NCBI GenBank assembly: GCA_016110215.1 | Contig: JADWQD010000007.1 | Coordinates: 186,001-250,000 of the forward strand | Direction of reading: 5' to 3' | DNA length: 64,000 bases | Source: Capronia americana | Taxonomy: Eukaryota > Ascomycota > Eurotiomycetes > Chaetothyriales > Herpotrichiellaceae | Part shown: positions 1-11,058 of the stretch, in pieces | Position numbering within the stretch: the first letter of the stretch is position 1 | Layout of the letters: every line of letters begins with the position of its first letter | Program-made: the position numbers and the translations under genes | The notes under the pieces: generated by a model | What the model saw: only the letters and a program-made list of their open reading frames with translations | Told to the model about the DNA's origin: nothing | Database searches by the model: none

Positions 1-661
1 TTCCTGGGAATGGCAAGGTCCTCAGGGACTTGTGCCTGACGGGGGGGCATAGCAAGAATGTGGTTTGCTCCACCCATCGGTAAGCCTTGGCATGTTCCCG
101 TAGAGAGGGGACGTGACCCTCTGCCACTCCTGGTTGGTGTCTTGCAATTACCATTATCGTTGACGTGACTAGCACGCGAGCATCTAGACTTTGGGGTCGA
201 GTGGCCCAAGAGAGCGTCTTCTACTAGCTCTGGCCAAGACGCCAGCGAGCTGCCTCTGCCGCCAAGAACTTGCTCGTGGGCGATGAAGCATCGGGAGGAC
301 TCGCTGTGCGTGAGACCCCATTGATACAGATAATACCGCTCTGTTCATTGGCCGGTAGGATGGACCGAGACGGTTTGGAATGGCCTCGATTGTTCATTGA
401 CGGTGAACATGGCACTCACAAATATATTGGAGTGCTTCCCTCGCCACCAAGTTCTTCCCAAGGCTTGTTACTCCCTCACAGACGCATCACCTGCCTCCAT
501 TTCGATCCCATCCTGCTTGAAGCGGAATCGAATCTTTGATCGTATCGTCGTCCGAGGTCTGTTAGAAGCTCACATTGAGGAGGGCAAGCGTATCCTTTGA
601 TACTGCCCGTTTCGGCGAAATCCAAGACAACAATTACAGGATTCAAAAGAGATTCAGCAAC
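1..661. other. Intergenic region upstream of the ferric reductase gene
   Basis: No open frame here looks like a conserved protein. It holds the 5' flank of the ferric reductase gene. An AGATAA motif at 328-333 is a possible GATA-factor site, which would fit iron regulation of reductases by SreA-type factors, but a single such hexamer is weak evidence. Confidence 0.4.
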
Positions 662-2824
662 ATGACCCGCTGTCTAGAGGGCGCACTCGCCATGTGTGGC
701 TTCTTCCTGGTTGTTCGGGCCATGACGTCTTCTGGACAAGACGGCCACGGCCTCATCGGCTACGGCATCCAAATGTACTTCCCTGTCTGCGCCACTGCAT
801 GTCGCGATATTCTATCTGGAAGTCAGCTGAACTGTTCCGAGACCATGGAGGCCGACGACATGGGAGGCATGGACATGGGCGGCGGCGGCGACTATATGAC
901 TTCGCCCGATTGTTACGCCACCGACGACTCCTTCCTCCAGTCTGTGGCCTGGTGCATCCGGCAGCGGTGTTATGTCGACCCTGAACGGCCGGACGATTTA
1001 CCTGTGTGGCAGGTCGAACGGTGGTGGCTCGACTCCATTCCCGGCCGACTCAAGGTACAGCCTGAGCCCAAGGAGACGTATCAGCAAGCCTTGGCCAAGG
1101 TAACGACGCCGCCAACCAAAGTGCTAGTCACGGGTGAGCCGCTGAACCAGACCATGCTGGTTTCTGATGACGACTACTGGCCGGACCGAAATGCAGACAG
1201 CATCTTCGAAGTGGCAGAAGTCACTCACGAGCGTTATGGGTAAGTCTGGAAGAGGCAGCGATATTTGGGCGTGCCGGCTAATCTGTTATGCAGCCTCGTC
1301 GTCTTCTTATCCGGCGTGGTCATTCCCGTTGGCTTTTCGCTATTGCGCTTTATTCCGCTCCCGAAGACCTGGTTGACGCTCTTCAACGCTTGGGTCATCG
1401 ATCCCCCAGCCATCGGCCAACATCATAAAGTCCCTATCTTATGGGGTCTGACGAACATGCCGACTCGGGGCCAAGCACTCTTCATCGCCTACCTGACCAT
1501 CATCAACATCGTTCTCTGCGCTGCTGGCTACTCGTCGAGACAGCCGAACTCGTGGTTCCCTGACGGCACCAGCCAGGAGATCCTGACGTACGTCACCAAT
1601 CGCATGGGTGTCCTCAGCTTCGCCAACGTGCCGCTACTCATCCTGTACGCTGGCCGGAACAGCGTGCTGTTGTGGTTGACAGATTGGAGCTACGAGACAT
1701 TCCTGCTGCTCCACCGTTATGTTGCTGCCATTGCCACGCTGCAGGCTGTCCTGCACTCTGCCATTTATCTGCAGATATATTCCGCTGATGGAACGCACGG
1801 CAGCGAGAGCAAACTTCCCTATTGGTACTGGGGCGCGATTGCGACGATTGGCATGTCCATCCTGCTCCCGACGTCGATCTTGCCCCTGCGAAAAATGGTG
1901 TATGAAGCTTTCTTGCTGTGGCATGTGGCCATCTCGGTGTTGGTGGTTGCAGGTTGCTACTTACACATCTATTACCGCTTCGAGCATCAATGGGGCTACG
2001 AGGTCTGGATCTATGTCGCATTTGCCGTCTGGGGCTTCGACCGTGTCCTTCGTGTTCTCCGACTGGCCCGCAATGGCCTCCGCTGGGCAACCATCTCGAT
2101 CATCGATGAAGATTACATCCGCGTTGATATCGAAGGCGTTGCAGGCAACGGCCATGCGTATCTATATTTCCCCACCCTGACGTGGCGAGTGTGGGAGAAC
2201 CATCCTTTCTCTGTTGCGTCGACCTTTGTGCACCCTAGGACGAGCGTGGAGGGAGCGCAGCTGAAGGTCGACATTGAGAAGAAGGGGGCCAACGCCGTCG
2301 AATCAAGTCCGTCTAGCGACGGGGATTCGATCAGCACGACTCATGCCGCGCGCCCGAAGCTGGCGCTTACCTTTCTTCTGCGCACCCGCGGGGGTCTGAC
2401 TGCAATGCTGCGCTGCCGTCCAAAAATCCCGGTTCTTGTGGAGTCGTCATATGGCTCACATCTCGATCTTGCTGAGTATCCCAATCTAGTCTGTGTCGCC
2501 GGTGGGGTGGGAGTTACTTCAGTACTGCCACTTCTCCGCTCTCATCCGGGTCGCAGCAAGCTCCTCTGGGGTGTTCGCTCCAGCGGCATCGTGGAAGCCT
2601 TGTCCACAGATCTGAACGGATTCGAAAAGGAAGTGTTCATTGGTCATCGAATGAACGTCCTCGAGCAGCTGGAGAAGGAATTGTGCTTTCCCAGGGAAAA
2701 TGCAGTCGTAGTGGTCAGTGGCCCAGCCAGCATGGCCGATGATGTGAGGAACGCCGTTTGTGCCATTGCTAAGAGCGGGAAGAAGGTGTCGGTGAAACTG
2801 GTGGAGGAGTCGTTTTCATGGTGA
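662..2824 (+). CDS. FRE-type ferric reductase transmembrane component
   Basis: Reductase that would pass electrons from NADPH through FAD and two haems across a membrane to reduce Fe(III) or Cu(II) for uptake. Exons 662-1239 and 1294-2824 (intron GTAAGT..GCAG, 54 nt) give 702 residues, usual for the family. The N-terminus starts with a hydrophobic stretch (signal peptide or anchor), then a Cys-rich luminal domain containing a Met/Gly-rich patch (MGGMDMGGGG). The membrane domain carries haem-ligand-type histidines in LHRYVAAIATLQAVLHS and LWHVAIS..CYLHIYY. The cytosolic half has the FAD motif HPFSVAS and a nucleotide-binding GGVGVTSVLPLL. The start was chosen at the ATG of MTRCLEG because an apolar leader follows; an ATG-like start further upstream would add polar residues. 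The family is clear; the metal substrate and the membrane are inferred. Confidence 0.92.
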
Positions 2825-4577
2825 TAGTGTAGAACCAACAGTGTCAATTGCAGTCATCATTCATGATTAATTGTGCACTCTGCTAAGTCGTACGGTCCGC
2901 ATTCCTGCGCATGGGATTGCGGCCTATGTAAATAATACGAGAGCGTTTCAAACCTAGGGTGTGTGTGTAACGCCCTTGACGACGTCATTACAGACGACTC
3001 GGATAACCTTCCCCAGCCATCCTTGGTTAAATTGGGAACGACAAAGAATGAACACAACAAGGCCAAAAGGTCAATAGTTCCAAGGGCCAAAGGACCAACA
3101 GTCTCTCAGTCCTATCAGTGTAGTGTTCAGTGTCGCGACAAGGTTCAGGTAAAAATTGGGGTCGAAGTTCCAAGATACTGAAGATGTCGCACTCGGATCC
3201 ATCCATGATTGAACGATCATGTCCACAACACAAATATTCACGAAATTACCAGGTCTGAGCTGGCCGCCGCAGGCTTATCTTCGTACTGTGAGCATGGCGA
3301 TGGAAAGACCTCGCTCTTCTTGACGCGGCATGACTCGCGAAACGACCCAGGGACAAGCTCCTCGGATGAGCAGAACAAGTCTGTTAAAACTTGCTCATGA
3401 GCAAGTTAGGAGCACCACACCGCGATTTGGTTGGCCCGCGAGGCGTCTAACTTGCGCCTGCGGTAGGAGAGCGCATGCAGAGGGCTCGATTGCCATTCAC
3501 GAAGTGCCTTCATGCCCAGTGTTGTCCGCTGTAGTGTGGTCATCTTTGATCTCTGAACCCTCTGTCTGTTCTCACGCAGGTCTCAATGTTGCCTGCGAAC
3601 CAACGAGGCTGGTGAGGCCGGTCTTGCAAAAGCGTGCTTCTCTTGAAGCCCGATGATGTCCGAATGCAAGCTGCTTCTCTTTCAGTCTCCTCGTGGTCTG
3701 AGCTGAGATGGGCATCATTCCCGGCTGGCGCAGGGCCTAGCATTTGCCGGCAGGTCACCCATCTCCATGTCCGCAAAGACCAGACGTTCATCACGAAACT
3801 TGAGTTGAGTGCTTAGCTGCTCAAGCCGAAGCGTCCCCAAGCACCTCGAATTGTCTTGACCGTTTCAAGCTCAACTCGCCATTGACTTCACCAATCGATC
3901 CACGATGCCTGCCTTCTTTGAGAGACGCTCTTGCCCAGGAGATTCCCACTGCAGCCGAAGCTGTTACAAGAGAACGTCCAAGGATAGACCGGCTTGAATA
4001 AACGTGAGATGGTGCTCAAGATTGTTACCCTTGGTGTCCAACTCGCTTGGGTTGAGTCGAGGCATGGTCAGATTGAGATCACCTCATCTAGAGATCAAGG
4101 TCGTCCGGGCCCAGGCAAGTTGGCTCTTCTCGGCGTTGATATGTGGGAACTTTCACACTGCTCGCCACGATCTGCGCCACTGTGGACAAGACTGCTTGCA
4201 ACGAAGACTAGTTTCCGAGCGTTTGGGCATGGAAGACAAGCAAAGGCCAGGAGGGAAGGACTTTCACCTTATAACCTGCGGGGGTATTACAAAGGACAGA
4301 ATACGGGTGAGAAGTATCGCTACCAAGTACATTACAACTTTCTGTTTCACCTATCTGCACAATCCTATGGCTGACCCATTCATAGGATGGGGTACCATCA
4401 TGCTGGTGCAAAGTCTCCCTGGTCAGTTCTCATTCTGGAGCTTTTCTAATGAATGAATGAATGCCCTGCCTGCCTACGTCTTTCGATTCAGCAACCCCTG
4501 TTCGATCATTGCCACGGTCCATTCTTATCGCTTTCCCACCACGATAGGGGGCAACCGGCGCAGCGATGATCCCCTTT
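2825..4577. other. Intergenic region
   Basis: About 1.75 kb with only short overlapping frames on both strands. None has a recognisable domain or plausible splicing to a longer frame. No RNA gene or repeat was recognised. Confidence 0.45.
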
Positions 4578-4736
4578 CTAGTGCTAGTCACAGTCAGCAA
4601 CACAGAAGCAATACGCATGCACGCACACATTGATGAAAGAGATGGGGCTTGGTTCACATACGCCACACGAGGTGCATTTGCAGCCTGGGCCGCAGTTGCA
4701 GCTGCTTGGTCCGCTGCACGTGCAAGGTCCCTTCAT
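4578..4736 (-). CDS. Fungal copper-type metallothionein (very short gene)
   Basis: Cys-rich peptide that chelates Cu(I) or other soft metals in the cytosol. Exon 1 (4662-4736) encodes 25 residues with seven cysteines at 5, 7, 13, 15, 19, 21 and 24, i.e. C-x-C-x5-C-x-C-x3-C-x-C-x2-C. This is the spacing of the classic Neurospora crassa metallothionein, including an SSCNCG core. A GTATGT donor follows the last Cys-Gly. A branch-like GCTGAC and two alternative acceptors lie near 4584 and 4578. The first acceptor gives one more residue (His) and a TAG ending at 4578 (26 residues). The second would add about 18 residues. Fungal metallothionein genes commonly carry one short intron. A TATA-like TATAAG lies about 160 nt upstream (4898-4893 on the minus strand). 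The gene is too short for ordinary ORF finding. The ferric reductase about 1.8 kb away hints at metal physiology, but that link is inference. Confidence 0.87.
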
Positions 4737-4892
4737 GTTGTCTGAGGTGAGTTGTTACGAGTTGGCGGAAGATAATTATCGTCGGTTTGTTGGCTTGAAG
4801 AAGATTTTGAGAGCCGAGTGTATGCTGGTGGTGTTTGAGATGGGAGGAAAAGGAGGAGGATCAAGTTTTGATCGACCCAGGCCGTCACAATA

Positions 4893-4898
4893 CTTATA
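4893..4898 (-). promoter_or_regulatory. TATA-like element of the metallothionein gene
   Basis: TATAAG on the minus strand, about 160 nt before the metallothionein start codon. Inducible metallothionein promoters are usually TATA-containing. No copper-factor site was identified with confidence. Confidence 0.35.
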
Positions 4899-6378
4899 GG
4901 AGAAGGCGGATCTGCAGCACTTCTCCCACGGCCCAGCGGACGCAGAGAGCGTCGAATCGAAGGAGGGGGGTGGTGGGGGAAAAGGACTTCACCGAGGGCA
5001 ATGTTGCCCCCCTCCTGGCCATCAGAGCAGCCAGGAAGAATCGTTCTACTAATTAATCACTGATCCGCAGCCAATAGTCGTCAGTTCGATTGAACTTGCT
5101 TTTTGGCCTCTGTGGCCCAGTCCCTCTTTACTTTAATCCTTTATGTCAGCTCTACGTCCACGACCGAGTGGTAACTCAACACATGTTGCATGTCTCTTGT
5201 AGCTCGGAACGCGAATTGCAAGACCTTGATTTCTACAACGCCATGACAGACTGGCAGACTCCATATCCATCTGCCAGCTCAACAGGTGCTACTCCTGTCA
5301 GCCCCAGATCAGTTTGCGGGTTGATTATCTCTAATGAACAATATCACAGGTCCTCGACGGCAGGATCCCCTAGTGCATGTTGTGTCCTTTGTGGATTGCC
5401 TGGGCACTCACTCATCTTCACAGCTACTCTCTTCGCCTCTATTTCTCGTCTCCTCGACCACAACCGGTATACATGAACAGCGGTCGTCGTCCGAGTTGCA
5501 TCTTGCCAACCCTCATCCATCGCGCCGATACGCAGCTGGTGAAATGTGAATATGTCCAACAGCCCAGCCATGCTTGCCATGACAACGAGCACTCGCGGTG
5601 TCCATCAGCATATTAAGAAGGCCGCATTTTTACGTAGACTCCATCGTTCGTTTCCGCTTGTTGCATACAATAGTCGAATTGTCCACACCTTCCCACTCTT
5701 CTGGGTCACCCTGTTCCTCCCCACATCCTAGTAAATCGACGCACTGGCACACTAACGTACTGAACCCCCTTTTTTCATCTCACGATCCCACCGAATCCAA
5801 AAGACTCATCCACCCACGCCGCCAGGATGATGGATTCAGTCGGTAAGTCCTGCTGTCATAGTTCCAATAAGGCGGTGATACGGCAGATTCAGCTGGCCGG
5901 CACAGGGCAAGCGAACCCGGTTGAGTTTGAGGAATGACCTTGTCGATACATATATATGCTGGACTGCCTCCCTGTAATGCGCACGAGGAAGCCACCGTAG
6001 GATCAGGATCAGGCCCGTGGTTCTAATGACTACCTCGGGTATAGACGACCCGGAGCAGAATGATGACTTTGTCGATGAGGTGGACATCAGTGGAGGGGTG
6101 CACCTAGGGAAGTCAGTCATAGAAATCGACCAAAGTTTCCGTGTTCGAATCAAATACTGTCTCTGTTCTCTAAGCTCCGATCGCATTGGCCTGCACTCCT
6201 CGTCCCTATCTACCGATTCAGATAACTATGCTCGATGTGATGTATCCGTCGAGTACTCGAGTCGTTCGACTCAGTCCATCACCTGCTACATAATTACAGT
6301 ACACTTTTGTCTCATTCTTTGTCCCACTTTTTGGCTTGAACCCTCCTCAACTTGCACCGCGATCTCTTCGACTTCCGC
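4899..6378. other. Intergenic region
   Basis: About 1.5 kb between the metallothionein promoter and the 3' end of the MOSC gene. It has a purine-rich G tract near 4960-4985 and only short unsupported frames. No gene recognised. Confidence 0.4.
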
Positions 6379-7612
6379 TCACTTGCCAACCCATTCCTTG
6401 ATCTCTACGCGGTCTCCGACTCTGATCGTCCTGCCGAAGGGTTCCGCAAAGGCATACCGCCCGAAACACGGCTTGTAAGGAAACATCGGATTGACCCGTC
6501 GATCTTTGGCGAGGAGCCTGAAGAGTTGTCGCTCGGGCGGGACGAGGCCGCCCGTGCGAAAGTCCACATTGAGGGACTGGCAGCGGACGGTATTGAAGAC
6601 GAGGTCAAGTCTGAGCGGCAACTGTTCAAGCTCCTCGCCAGCAGCGTTGGCGGAGGCGGTGATGATATCCAGCGTCTTCCATTGCTCCTCTGCGTAGGGG
6701 GCTGCACGCAACTGCGATTGCGTTTCATCATCACTGCTCAGTTGGTGATGATCCGTCGTCGGACGGATAGGGACGGTGTTTTCAATGTGAATGTTCGAGC
6801 GGAAGCGAATGATCACGTCGTCATTGTCGTCGCCTCCTTCCTCTGCATCAGCGGCCGCAGGGACCCGTGACTTCGCGTCTTCTTCCGACGAGACCGTCGT
6901 GACCAACAAAGGTGCTGCATCTGCGAATTGGATCTTCTGCGTGTGTAGCTCGTCTTGGTCGCCCTCGGCGCCCGTGAGCCACGAGAGGAGCCCGGTCCGG
7001 GGTTTTGGCTTGCGCGGAATCAGTTGCGGCGCGACGATATCCCTCATCCCGATCCCAGTGCCGCCACCACCGATGTAGAGCAACCTGGCTTTCTGTTCAA
7101 GATGTTTGGAGAACCAAGCTGCAATATCATCACCCAAGTCGACCCCGGTGGCCCTCGTCCCAAAGATCTCCACTGTAAACTCTTTGCAGTCTTGCAGAGT
7201 CTGTGGATCTGGTGTTAATGGGAACTTGATCTCTGAGCCACTAAGTGTATTCGTGACTCTCAGCATCGAGAACGGCCCAGAAGCCGGGGACGGGTCCATG
7301 GAGGGTTGGAACAAGCAGAGCTTCGACAGCGTCTTGATGGTGAGATGCTCGCTTGGCTCCGCTTCGGTATCCTTGATCAGGATGAAGGATCGATCATGTT
7401 TAAGCCCTGTTCGAGTCACTTCCGCCTCCTCAACTTCGATAGGCAGGAGAGACTTGATGGGGTATATGAACAGCTAACGACGACGGAACGGGTAGTCGAG
7501 TTAGCCATGGTAGACAACCTTTGAACACACGTAGTCGATAAATAGCTTGAGCAGACATGGAATAGGCAGTGATGAAAACCGACAGGACAGAGCTCACCCG
7601 CTGGATATGCAT
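6379..7612 (-). CDS. MOSC-domain (molybdenum cofactor sulfurase C-terminal) protein
   Basis: Two exons, 7598-7612 (five codons, MHIQR) and 6379-7473, joined across a 124-nt GTGAGC..TTAG intron, give 369 residues. The junction restores the family start 'x-LFIYPIKS', which sits just after an in-frame TAG in the unspliced sequence, so the tiny first exon is well supported. Domain order: N-terminal MOSC_N beta barrel (residues ~5-150, with VTRTGLKHDRSFIL), a family-poor acidic insert (~160-240), then the MOSC core (~250-365) with VRCQSLNVDF, whose Cys matches the Moco-sulfur-binding position, and PYKPCFGRYA. Relatives include mARC/YcbX proteins that use molybdenum cofactor to reduce N-hydroxylated compounds. 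No C-terminal ferredoxin domain is present, so an electron donor would have to be a separate protein. The substrate is unknown. Confidence 0.85.
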
Positions 7613-8157
7613 ATCGTCTCGTTCGCTCAAAGCAACCGCCGACGTCCTCCTCAAGAGGGAGGGCTATCCTTGTCTGGAGAATGTGGAACAACACCAAGGT
7701 GTTTGCTCTAAGGAAGGCTTGGGACGTAAAAGTGGCACTCACTCAGCTGAGTCAACCGAGGGGGACTCGGGGCAAATCGATCGGGCAACTCCCAGAATCA
7801 TGAAAGATAAACAAGAACAACAAAGTATATTAAGGAAATGGAATAGTGACGAACCGCCAAGCTGGACACTGAGACTCCTAACCGCATGAGGAATATGCGT
7901 TTAGGGTGACAGTGCACATGTGAGGAGAAATGTCCGAACTTGGCTGTTTCCATATAAAAGGGCGCTGCAGGGTATCTGATAATGAGTCGTCACAGAAGTA
8001 GTTCTGGTATCGCAATATATCGTCCAGTCGTGTTTACCGTCGTCAAGACATCCAACATAATACCCAACCGGGGTATCTCGAGCATTACTCTCCCAATTCA
8101 GATTTTCGTGTTCCAATAAGATTCGTGTCGCTTTTACGTTCGTGTCTGTCCTGGAGC
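7613..8157. other. Promoter side of the MOSC gene and 3' flank of the RING gene
   Basis: Both neighbours are on the minus strand. No additional gene is visible. Short plus-strand frames are not supported by family resemblance. Confidence 0.4.
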
Positions 8158-11058
8158 CTAAGCCCGATCCTTCACAAAGATAGCCGGGAAGAATCCAGCG
8201 TCTCCAGCGTAGACACCGTGCCACCACTCATCATTGATCTCTTCAATCTCAAAAACATCGGCATACTTCGGGAATGCAAGTTCGTCTTTGCTCCTGGCAT
8301 CGTCGACGAGAGGGAAATAACTCCACCGCGCCCGACAGATTTTCCCTGAGCCGCCGTCGGGAGGAAACTTTGCGCCAGGCTGAGGCAAGGTGGCTGTCCG
8401 AGGTCGAGTCTTGCGCCTTGTACCAGCTTCGTCCTCTCGCCAGCTCCACTCCCCCCGAACCGCCGACAACGCCGACGGATCGACTCGGTGAATGTTGCTC
8501 ATCGCAAGCTTCCAAGCCACCATATCAGCGTCCGTCATTTTGACACCGCCGACGATGTCCCGAACGACGGCTCTTCTTTGATTGCCCTCGACGTCTCGCT
8601 CGAACACAACGCTCACCATGCGGTGGCCCTCCGGACAAAGGCGCCACCCGTCCGGTCCATCTTCGCGCTTTATCCGCCCAGCCGTCACGTCGCGAGCGTA
8701 ACAGTTGCTGCAGATATCATAGTCACCTTTTAGACCTGGCTCGTCTGGTGAGGGTGTGGGATGCGTGGGACAGTGGTATCGGGTCTCCTCCGGCGGGATT
8801 GACCGAGAGCAGACGTCGCAATTGGTGGTAATGACCAAAGGTCTGAAATCAGCTCGTAAGCCCGAGTAAGGCCCGGTTGCCGAAGTACCACTTGAGGCCA
8901 CGCTCTGGGCGGGAGACGGGTCACGTCTTCCACTACTGTAGGTGTTCAACGTGGCGCTGCCCGGACGCGCAGTTGCTCCACCTGCGTGCGACCCTGGGTC
9001 CTGTGGGTCATGTGATCTGTGGGCGACCGGGAGAAGGGCATGGTTGCAACAGTGGTTAGTGTTTACACAGTGATTGCAAAATCCCCATTCGCCCTCGTTG
9101 CAGACATCGCAGGTCCAGAAGTAATCGTTGGCAAAGCGCCCGCATCGGTCACAGAAGTTGCCTTCTCGCAAACGGGATGCGGGATCTGAAGCTGTGTGTC
9201 TTCTGCTTTGCGTCGAAGGTCTCTGGTACTGTCGCCCGACCAGGATATGTGGAAGTTCAGTAGGTTGATTGTGCCTGCTTGGCGGACGGGATGCCTTGAA
9301 TTTGCGCATCGCTGCGTCGCCGAACCCAAACCAATGATTGCACCCGCGTCCAGACCTGTAGCAACGCAGACAGAGATCCATCCTACAAGGATCACAGTGC
9401 TTGTAGACCTCATATTGGATGTTTGGTCTGGAGCAGCGCGCGCACACGACGTCTGGTTCTTCAAACCTGCTCGAGACAGAGGCCACATTGGATGCGGTGG
9501 CTTCTGGCGCCGAAGCTGGAGGGTCTGAGGTAGGAATTACGGTAGGCACTGGTCCGGAGGTCACGCTTGACATGACAGGTCGAGAAGAGTCTATCCGCGG
9601 CGACTGTTGCCCAGGGGAGTCGACTTGAGCAGGGCTCAATATTGGCCGGCTACCAGCAGCTTGCCACACTTCAGAAAGCCTTGGTGGAGTCCTTGGCTCT
9701 GTATTCGCTCTGTGCGTGTGCGAATGTTGCTGTAGGCGGTTAGCAGTGCTGCTATTCGAGTGAGGCCTATTGGAGAGGTCTGTGGCAGACCTTGCTGCGG
9801 GATGAGGGGCGGTCTCGCGTTCTGCCCTCGCTACAGACGAATCACTGCGCCTGCTCTCGTTGGAAGTTCTTCGCCGGTGCGCTGAGGGTTGGGGCAGAGT
9901 CAACGCCTGGTCCGCCGTCGACTGAAAGAATGATGTTGGGGGTCGGCTCTCGGTGCCGCCAATGACTATACTGTGACTTAATCTTGGACTTGGCGGCGCT
10001 CGGTCCCGGTTGCTGCCCCTTGAAGAATGGCGAGAGCGACGCTCGGATTCCTCAGACTGCGGCTCAGCAGGTCTCTCGGGAGCGCCTGCACTGCCATTAC
10101 CGTACCCAGCCTCTGCTCTTCGGCTGCGTTCCGAATGCAGTTCCCTGTATCGTTGGGCGATGATCTCGCTGAGCTCATCTTGCTCTTGTTCTGTCAGTTC
10201 GTCGACGTTGATGCCGTCCAAAAGGCCCGCGTCCAGAATCTCTTGCATGAGCTCTGCTTCGTTCAGACTTTCACCGGTGCCAGTTCCACTCTCCGAAGCG
10301 CTGACCAGGGATATTAAACTCGCTTGGTGCGCGACCGTCCGAGCGCCCCTCTGCCGCGCTTCGACAGCATCAGGATGCCGAGGTGAACTGGGTGGGGGAG
10401 ACAGTTGAGCCAGGTCCGCCGAACTGGAAGACGCTCCTGTCCGTCGTGAGGCACCATCAGCATCCGAGGCCTGCTGCTCGTCTTGTCTCTGACGCTGCTC
10501 CTCATCTCTTTGCCTATCCCTAGCCTCTCTTCTCTCGCGGCTTCTGCTGCCTTCGGTAGTTTGCCGTCTGCGATGGGCCGACGCTGGGTCCAAGTGTTGC
10601 TCTCGTCTGCCTCCCTCGGTCGACCCACTCTCTGTGATGCGTCCCTCCTCTTCACGTCTCCTCCTCTCCCTCCGCCGATGGCTTTCTACCTTTGGCAGGA
10701 TCTCATCGCCAGGCTTGTAGACCTGCGCCATCTCCGCCTTTTCGTCCGCAGTCCTGTCCTTGCCAGGGTTTGCAGCGAGAAACATTTCCAGGAATGTGTT
10801 GATTGTCGCATTGCGCTGGACATCCTTGACAGAAGCACGACAGGTCGGACAGGTATATGGGTTCGCGGGCGGCGGATGAGTATGCGCAGCCTTTCGGTGC
10901 TGGTGGGAAAACCATTCTTTCAAGCACGAGCCACAGAATGTGTGTAGGCAATCGAGTAGTGTGCGAGGTTGGTAGAGAATCTCGGTGCAGATGAAGCAGA
11001 CCAGCTCCTTCTCTAGATTGACAAGGCCTGTCGGGGGGTTTTCGATCGTGGCAGCCAT
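8158..11058 (-). CDS. RING finger / ZZ zinc-finger / SH3 protein, probable E3 ubiquitin ligase
   Basis: Intronless, 966 residues from the ATG at 11058; an in-frame upstream ATG at 11178 would add 40 residues. I prefer the inner start because it lies just before the RING domain and begins MAATIENPP. The C3HC4 RING ligands are C21, C24, C37, H39, C42, C45, C70 and C73 (CFIC..CLHTFCGSC..CPTC). A long Arg/Glu/Ser-rich disordered middle follows (~120-540). Three zinc-binding blocks come next: CARCSRPNIQY..DPCRMDLCLRCY (ZZ-like), FCDRCGRF..CDVCNEGEWGFCNHC, and CDVCSRSIPPEETRYHC..DICSNCY. The last ~60 residues form an SH3 domain (CRARWSYFPL..DELAFPKYADVFEIEEI..WWHGVYAGDAGFFPAIFV). RING implies E2 binding; SH3 and ZZ imply protein partners. 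The target and pathway are unknown. Confidence 0.82.
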   Translation of the reverse strand: MAATIENPPTGLVNLEKELVCFICTEILYQPRTLLDCLHTFCGSCLKEWFSHQHRKAAHTHPPPANPYTCPTCRASVKDVQRNATINTFLEMFLAANPGKDRTADEKAEMAQVYKPGDEILPKVESHRRRERRRREEEGRITESGSTEGGRREQHLDPASAHRRRQTTEGSRSRERREARDRQRDEEQRQRQDEQQASDADGASRRTGASSSSADLAQLSPPPSSPRHPDAVEARQRGARTVAHQASLISLVSASESGTGTGESLNEAELMQEILDAGLLDGINVDELTEQEQDELSEIIAQRYRELHSERSRRAEAGYGNGSAGAPERPAEPQSEESERRSRHSSRGSNRDRAPPSPRLSHSIVIGGTESRPPTSFFQSTADQALTLPQPSAHRRRTSNESRRSDSSVARAERETAPHPAARSATDLSNRPHSNSSTANRLQQHSHTHRANTEPRTPPRLSEVWQAAGSRPILSPAQVDSPGQQSPRIDSSRPVMSSVTSGPVPTVIPTSDPPASAPEATASNVASVSSRFEEPDVVCARCSRPNIQYEVYKHCDPCRMDLCLRCYRSGRGCNHWFGFGDAAMRKFKASRPPSRHNQPTELPHILVGRQYQRPSTQSRRHTASDPASRLREGNFCDRCGRFANDYFWTCDVCNEGEWGFCNHCVNTNHCCNHALLPVAHRSHDPQDPGSHAGGATARPGSATLNTYSSGRRDPSPAQSVASSGTSATGPYSGLRADFRPLVITTNCDVCSRSIPPEETRYHCPTHPTPSPDEPGLKGDYDICSNCYARDVTAGRIKREDGPDGWRLCPEGHRMVSVVFERDVEGNQRRAVVRDIVGGVKMTDADMVAWKLAMSNIHRVDPSALSAVRGEWSWREDEAGTRRKTRPRTATLPQPGAKFPPDGGSGKICRARWSYFPLVDDARSKDELAFPKYADVFEIEEINDEWWHGVYAGDAGFFPAIFVKDRA

